Positions 7,234-10,308 of a DNA stretch of 10,308 nt are shown in pieces. The position numbers and the translations under genes are program-made. Below the pieces are notes generated by a model. It did not search any database, was not told the DNA's origin, and worked only from the letters and a program-made list of their open reading frames with translations. Location: contig JALLPB010001320.1 of the NCBI GenBank assembly GCA_036939975.1, positions 1-10,308 on the forward strand, given 5' to 3'. Every line of letters starts with the position of its first letter. Position 1 is the stretch's first letter. The DNA is from Cyclostephanos tholiformis (taxonomy: Eukaryota; Bacillariophyta; Thalassiosirophyceae; Thalassiosirales; Thalassiosiraceae).

Positions 7234-7655
7234 TCCCCAAATGCATTTGGTCATCCCCATATGATAAAAAATTGCATATGTGGATCCTTTTGCTGATTTC
7301 CCATATGCATGCATTTTCCAAATGCATTTGGGTTAGTGACTGAACCTGTTCCCAGATGCATTTGGTGATCCCCAATTGCATTTGGGGATTCACTCAATCC
7401 CCAAATCCATTGGAGGATTTGAATATTCATGGTCCCTGAATGCATTAGGGGAATCCGGGGATTCACACAATCTTATTTATGCACACACTGTGGCATGCTA
7501 ATTTTGGCGCTCTCTTACCATAGCTTCACTAGTGTCTCAACCAGCTCACTGGGCCGGTCAAAAAGGTGTCCTCAAATGCATTTGGGTAGGCAGCAAAAAA
7601 ATTGCATATGGTCAATCCCCCTATGCATTTGGTGATTGTGTGCATTTGGTGATTA
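7231..7655. repeat. dispersed palindromic ATGCATTTGG repeat array
   Basis: The word ATGCATTTGG occurs exactly at 7241, 7322, 7356, 7576 and 7623. Near-copies lie at 7377 (TTGCATTTGG), about 7441 and 7641. Two copies sit within the perfect 14-bp palindrome CCAAATGCATTTGG (7237-7250 and 7318-7331). ATCCCC or GGGGAT words flank many copies, and AAAAATTGCATATG appears near both ends of the array (about 7267-7280 and 7597-7610). The array starts exactly where the copy B transposase stops. Spacing is irregular, so it is neither a simple satellite nor a CRISPR. It may be an inserted repeat-rich element or the subterminal repeat region of a transposon. A non-repetitive stretch lies at about 7470-7565. 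Confidence 0.7.
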
Positions 7656-8089
7656 ATATATATATGTACAAAATTGAGGTACTTTGAGAAGATTCACAAG
7701 AAATAATTTTCAAATTTTTGAGTGATCCATAAACAATGCTTTGGCCATGGCCCTGACCAGAAAAGAGATAGAATACATCGGTTGGATCTCATATTCTATT
7801 AAAGTCCACCTGCTGTTCCCACATGGAGGTATATTCTATAGAATAGAATACTAGAATGAATACTATCCTATAAAATACATTCTCAAATTTTATTCTATAT
7901 GGATGAAAGCTTTCTTTGTATTCATTCAATTTTAAAAAACTGATGTAAGCCATTTTAATTGTACCATATATGTGTACTTTTGGCATGCCCGGCATAAGGC
8001 CAGATGCTAGACATGTAGACATGTACCAAAGGCCAGACTACTGAGTCAGGACCTATTGCTGATCTGGCAAGTCACCACATCAGCATCCT
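7656..8089. other. AT-rich spacer, no supported gene
   Basis: It begins with a short TA run (7657-7667). Between 7780 and 7900 the words ATTCTAT and TAGAATA recur in both orientations, including TATTCTATAGAATAGAATA-like palindromic DNA. A 13-base word, AAGAGATAGAATA, is shared with about 2209-2221, hinting at a diverged repeat family. A minus-strand frame at 7789-8022 is open but resembles nothing known. Confidence 0.45.
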
Positions 8090-8122
8090 AATGCAGGACT
8101 GCTGGTCCCAATGCAGGACTGC
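8090..8122. repeat. 13-bp direct repeat, period 20
   Basis: AATGCAGGACTGC occurs at 8090-8102 and 8110-8122, separated by TGGTCCC. The preceding words CACCACATCAGCATCCTA and, further on near 8157-8174, CACCACCTCAGAATCCTA are also similar, so an older duplication of about 85 bases may underlie this. Confidence 0.55.
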
Positions 8123-8170
8123 ATAGTTCTACATATGTGGCTGGTATCAGACAGACCACCACCTCAGAAT

Positions 8171-8213
8171 CCTAGGAGATCTATAGATTTATTTGTAGAA
8201 ATCTCATCCTAGG
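8171..8213. repeat. inverted repeat with CCTAGGA ends
   Basis: CCTAGGAGAT (8171-8180) and ATCTCATCCTAGG (8201-8213) are inverted copies with a small bulge. The left CCTAGG is itself palindromic. No function can be assigned. Confidence 0.45.
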
Positions 8214-8690
8214 TTATCTATAGAGTAGATGATTTTCTAATGCTCATAATTTTCATTTAAGTGAAACTCTACCATTTTCGAGCCCTGAGCATTTTACGAC
8301 TTTTTTTAGATTTAGAATTAGCACTCCCTACCCATTGTGCTGCATCTCTAGTTTGGGGAAGAGACCTGTGGCAGTCTCATGTACTGTCTGTATGGCATCA
8401 CTTTTAGATCTGTTTTCATTAACTACATTTGCTTTTTTGTGGGATGAACATTACATTTATTGAGCATCGCTTACCATTTGATTTGCAGTTTAAGCAATAT
8501 GGTGCAGCATAAGAGAATTCCAAAAAAGGGTTTTGCTACATACACCCACATCTCATTTTCTCTTCTACTCCTGCATATGCACCTTATTTAAATAGCATAG
8601 TCATTTTCCTCTTTCAATCACGATTCCAGTGATTAGTGGGTTGGCTATGTTCCTCTTAGATTTTGGTAAGTTATGTGAGGTGCACATAAC
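8214..8690. other. no supported gene
   Basis: AT-rich DNA with stops in all frames and no notable repeat. Nothing recognisable. Confidence 0.45.
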
Positions 8691-8696
8691 AAAAGC

Positions 8697-8734
8697 ACTG
8701 CTAACAAAACCACTAACAAAACCACTAACAAAAA
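8697..8734. repeat. 12-bp tandem repeat, about three copies
   Basis: The unit CACTAACAAAAC is repeated with one variant at the left (ACTGCTAACAAAAC). It lies just upstream of the zinc-finger-like ORF that starts at 8759. Confidence 0.6.
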
Positions 8735-8758
8735 GTATGCAATGACCAACTCACTACC

Positions 8759-8932
8759 ATGCCTACTGAAAGGATTGCCACACCACCCATTGCCTGGGAG
8801 TGCAGCAACTGCACTCATACAAATGAGGGCACTGAGCCCGGACCATGCTCAGGATCCCTTGAACTTATCTGCTACATGATTTGGTGGAGTCCGGATGGAG
8901 ATCCAGCCCCTTCCGCAATCAGCCCTGAGTGA
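8759..8932 (+). CDS. small ORF with partial RanBP2-type zinc-finger signature
   Basis: ATG at 8759 opens a 57-codon frame ending in TGA at 8930-8932. Residues 13-30 read WECSNCTHTNEGTEPGPC, followed by SGS. This matches the RanBP2-type zinc finger layout W-x-C-x2-C-T-x2-N-...-C-x2-C for the first three cysteines. The N-to-third-Cys spacing is one residue longer than usual, and the fourth cysteine position holds Ser. Such fingers bind single-stranded RNA or ubiquitin. Beyond the TGA the same frame stays open to TAA at about 9101-9103, so the ORF may be a nonsense-mutated longer gene or one exon. The stretch 8750-9060 is clearly GC-richer than its surroundings, which favours former coding. With a missing ligand and no visible promoter, it may be a decayed fragment. 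The ATG is the only in-frame start upstream of the finger that I could place. Confidence 0.4.
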   Translation: MPTERIATPPIAWECSNCTHTNEGTEPGPCSGSLELICYMIWWSPDGDPAPSAISPE

Positions 8933-9103
8933 ACCGACCACACCAAAGTGCACTCTCCACTGCCACATTTGCTCACACCCTTGTTCCCAAAGCACAGCTA
9001 CAGAGCAGACATTGTAGCATCATTGTTGGGATCCATGCCAAAAATAGGGGGAGGTTGTGCCCCTGACACAATTGTTGCGGCGACCAAGTTGAGAATGGAA
9101 TAA

Positions 9104-9497
9104 AAGTTAAGGCTTAGAAGGAGAAGATGAAATATAGAGAGGACAATGAAGATGATGTGTTGGCTATTTATTTGGTAAGTGATGGGGTGGTGGGATGTGA
9201 GGTCAGATTTCTTGGACAGCATCTGACAACAATGAGGGCGGATGATGGGTAAGATCCTTGGGGATCATAAATGTTTGGAGTTTTAATAACTAACTATAAA
9301 TCTATACTAAGGTTTTGAAAAATGAATCTCCATGAAGAATACTTAAATGATAGTAAATTAAATAACATGATGATAATTGATAGGATTACTAAAGTGTATT
9401 GCTAACTATAAATTAATTAATTCCCCTAACTATAAATTATTTCCTACTAGACCCTCACTTTATTGGGGAAGAATGAAAATCCGGTCTTCCTCCAGCA
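9104..9497. other. AT-rich spacer with a 12-bp word repeated three times
   Basis: CTAACTATAAAT occurs at 9290-9301, 9402-9413 and 9426-9437. No gene is supported. A minus-strand frame at 8998-9222 contains a hydrophobic run but no family signature. Confidence 0.45.
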
Positions 9498-9653
9498 ATG
9501 GTTCCAAGGAATAAGGACTTGAAGAAACTCCTTGAAGGACTTGCTACAAACTTCTAGTATGGCATTGAGGAGGATGTGTACGTCAATGCTAGTGTCTTGG
9601 GCACAATTGTGATTATGCTAAAAAAATCTCATAGGGGTGACTGGCACACGTGA
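9498..9653 (+). pseudogene. short decayed ORF, unknown product
   Basis: From ATG 9498 the frame reads MVPRNKDLKKLLEGLATNF, then TAG at 9555-9557, then YGIEEDVYVNASVLGTIVIM and LKKSHRGDWHT, then TGA at 9651-9653. The composition is protein-like on both sides of the single TAG, suggesting one nonsense change in a former coding stretch of about 51 codons. I do not recognise the family. The tandem repeat at 9741-9838 lies in the same frame but is separated by further stops. It could equally be chance in a short stretch. Confidence 0.25.
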
Positions 9654-9740
9654 CGGTAGGATTCTACAGGTGTTGGTAAATCTTTATGATGTGTTTTTGA
9701 TGTTCCTCCTTGAGTATGTACATCTGTAGGAAAGCTTGAA

Positions 9741-9838
9741 GATCTCCATTCAACATCATGTGATGTGGTGGATCTCTATTCAACATTCAATGATGTGGTA
9801 GATCCATATTCAACATCCGGTGATGTTATAGATCTCTG
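9741..9838 (+). repeat. 30-bp tandem repeat, three full copies plus a partial
   Basis: Units 9741-9770, 9771-9800 and 9801-9830, plus the start of a fourth (9831-9838), align without any insertion or deletion. The shared core is GATCT-ATTCAACAT-TGATGT. The period is a multiple of three, and one frame reads the decapeptide-like series DLHSTSCDVV, DLYSTFNDVV, DPYSTSGDVI before TGA at 9837-9839. Unit substitutions keep that frame open. This is consistent with a former repeat-containing protein, but the flanks carry stops. Confidence 0.75.
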
Positions 9839-9912
9839 ATGTCAGTCCACTGACCTCGGAGGTTCCACTTGGTGCTAAAAACTTGCTTGGCACCTTTTGT
9901 GTACTTAACAAG
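9832..9912 (+). other. possible exon end with consensus splice donor
   Basis: A frame open from 9832 reads SPLTSEVPLGAKNLLGTF and CVLNK, ending at codon 9910-9912. It is followed directly by GTAAGT (9913-9918), so CAAG/GTAAGT is a full consensus donor in phase 0. No acceptor or partner exon was identified, and the family is unknown. Confidence 0.25.
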
Positions 9913-9979
9913 GTAAGTACTGTACACACCTAATGTCTGACCTTGGGTCAGGCATACCTAATCTGTAACAATGGTTACA
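9841..9979. repeat. run of short perfect hairpins
   Basis: Four perfect-arm hairpins follow one another: GTCAGT/ACTGAC (9841-9854), GTACTTA/TAAGTAC (9901-9920), CTGACC/GGTCAG (9937-9951) and TGTAAC/GTTACA (9964-9979). A shorter GGTGC/GCACC pair lies at 9871-9894. Loops are 2 to 6 bases for the four main ones. Each is common alone; the clustering is unusual. Confidence 0.5.
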
Positions 9980-10308
9980 CAAGTTACTGTGAACTTCTGG
10001 GCTTATGTCACTTGCCCCCACGAATGAAGAATTAGAATGGATAGGGAAGAAAACCTTTGTAAGGAAAAAAACATTCTCCGAGTGGGAGTGGCATTGCATG
10101 TGTAGATAGTTTTTGATTACCCACAACAAGTGTAAGATTTATGTGGAAAGTAGAGACTAGATTTATGTTTTAATTTATTCAAGAAATGGTGTAACTCTTC
10201 TGATGTTTAATATTTCTGATTTGCTTCCGCATTCTACCCTGATTGTGCCATTTGTATGAACTGACATGATTGTCCATGGTTCACTGTCATACCGGCTTTC
10301 TGTTTTGC
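9980..10308. other. no supported gene
   Basis: No protein-like frame or clear repeat is visible. A minus-strand frame at 9905-10129 is open but overlaps the hairpin run and has no family signature. Confidence 0.45.

Noticed and set aside
6838..7466. Minus-strand ORFs opposite the DDE region and the repeat array
   Set aside because: They are shadows of the plus-strand transposase and of the repeated ATGCATTTGG word (repeating Met-His-Leu-Gly readings).
7231..7655. CRISPR-like array
   Set aside because: The repeat word is only 10-14 bases, irregularly spaced and degenerate, and no cas genes are present.
1..10308. Bacterial or phage origin
   Set aside because: No densely packed genes or ribosome-binding patterns are visible. 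piggyBac-type and hAT-type elements and splice-donor consensus sequences point to a eukaryotic nuclear genome.

Overview
The window reads as eukaryotic nuclear DNA: AT-leaning and gene-poor, with a long stretch of decayed transposons. There is no operon structure and no ribosome-binding-site pattern. Two eukaryotic class II transposon types are visible (piggyBac and hAT), and two good splice-donor sequences occur. The host cannot be named from the sequence alone. The wording of the two piggyBac remnants reminds me of copies in stramenopile algae such as diatoms; this is recollection, not proof. I see no gene that looks intact and essential.

Layout: 1-2431 holds no supported gene, only a 12-bp hairpin at 1108-1152. 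At 2440-2812 lies a complete short non-autonomous hAT-type element with 13-bp perfect terminal inverted repeats and a perfect 8-bp target-site duplication. 2821-3771 has no firm gene, only a weak candidate intron. 3772-4478 is a broken N-terminal part of a piggyBac-like transposase (copy A). 4479-5374 is low-complexity DNA with G-runs, palindromes and a short tandem repeat. 5375-6052 is an unassigned block whose minus strand is unusually open.

6201-7233 is a second, different piggyBac-like transposase remnant (copy B). It carries an acidic leader, a SAP-like module and the first part of the DDE domain, spread over several frames. Similarity stops just after the first catalytic motif, where an array of short palindromic ATGCATTTGG repeats begins (7231-7655).

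From 7656 on the DNA is AT-rich, with short direct, inverted and tandem repeats. Within it, 8759-8932 is a small GC-richer ORF with a partial RanBP2-type zinc-finger signature. A decayed ORF lies at 9498-9653, an indel-free 30-bp tandem repeat at 9741-9838, and a run of small hairpins with a consensus splice donor at 9841-9979.

How parts fit together: the piggyBac copies, the hAT element and the repeat array are best read as successive insertions and decay in a transposon graveyard. No cooperating gene system is evident. The points most worth checking are the SAP-piggyBac architecture, the hAT element and its relatives elsewhere in the genome, and the zinc-finger ORF.
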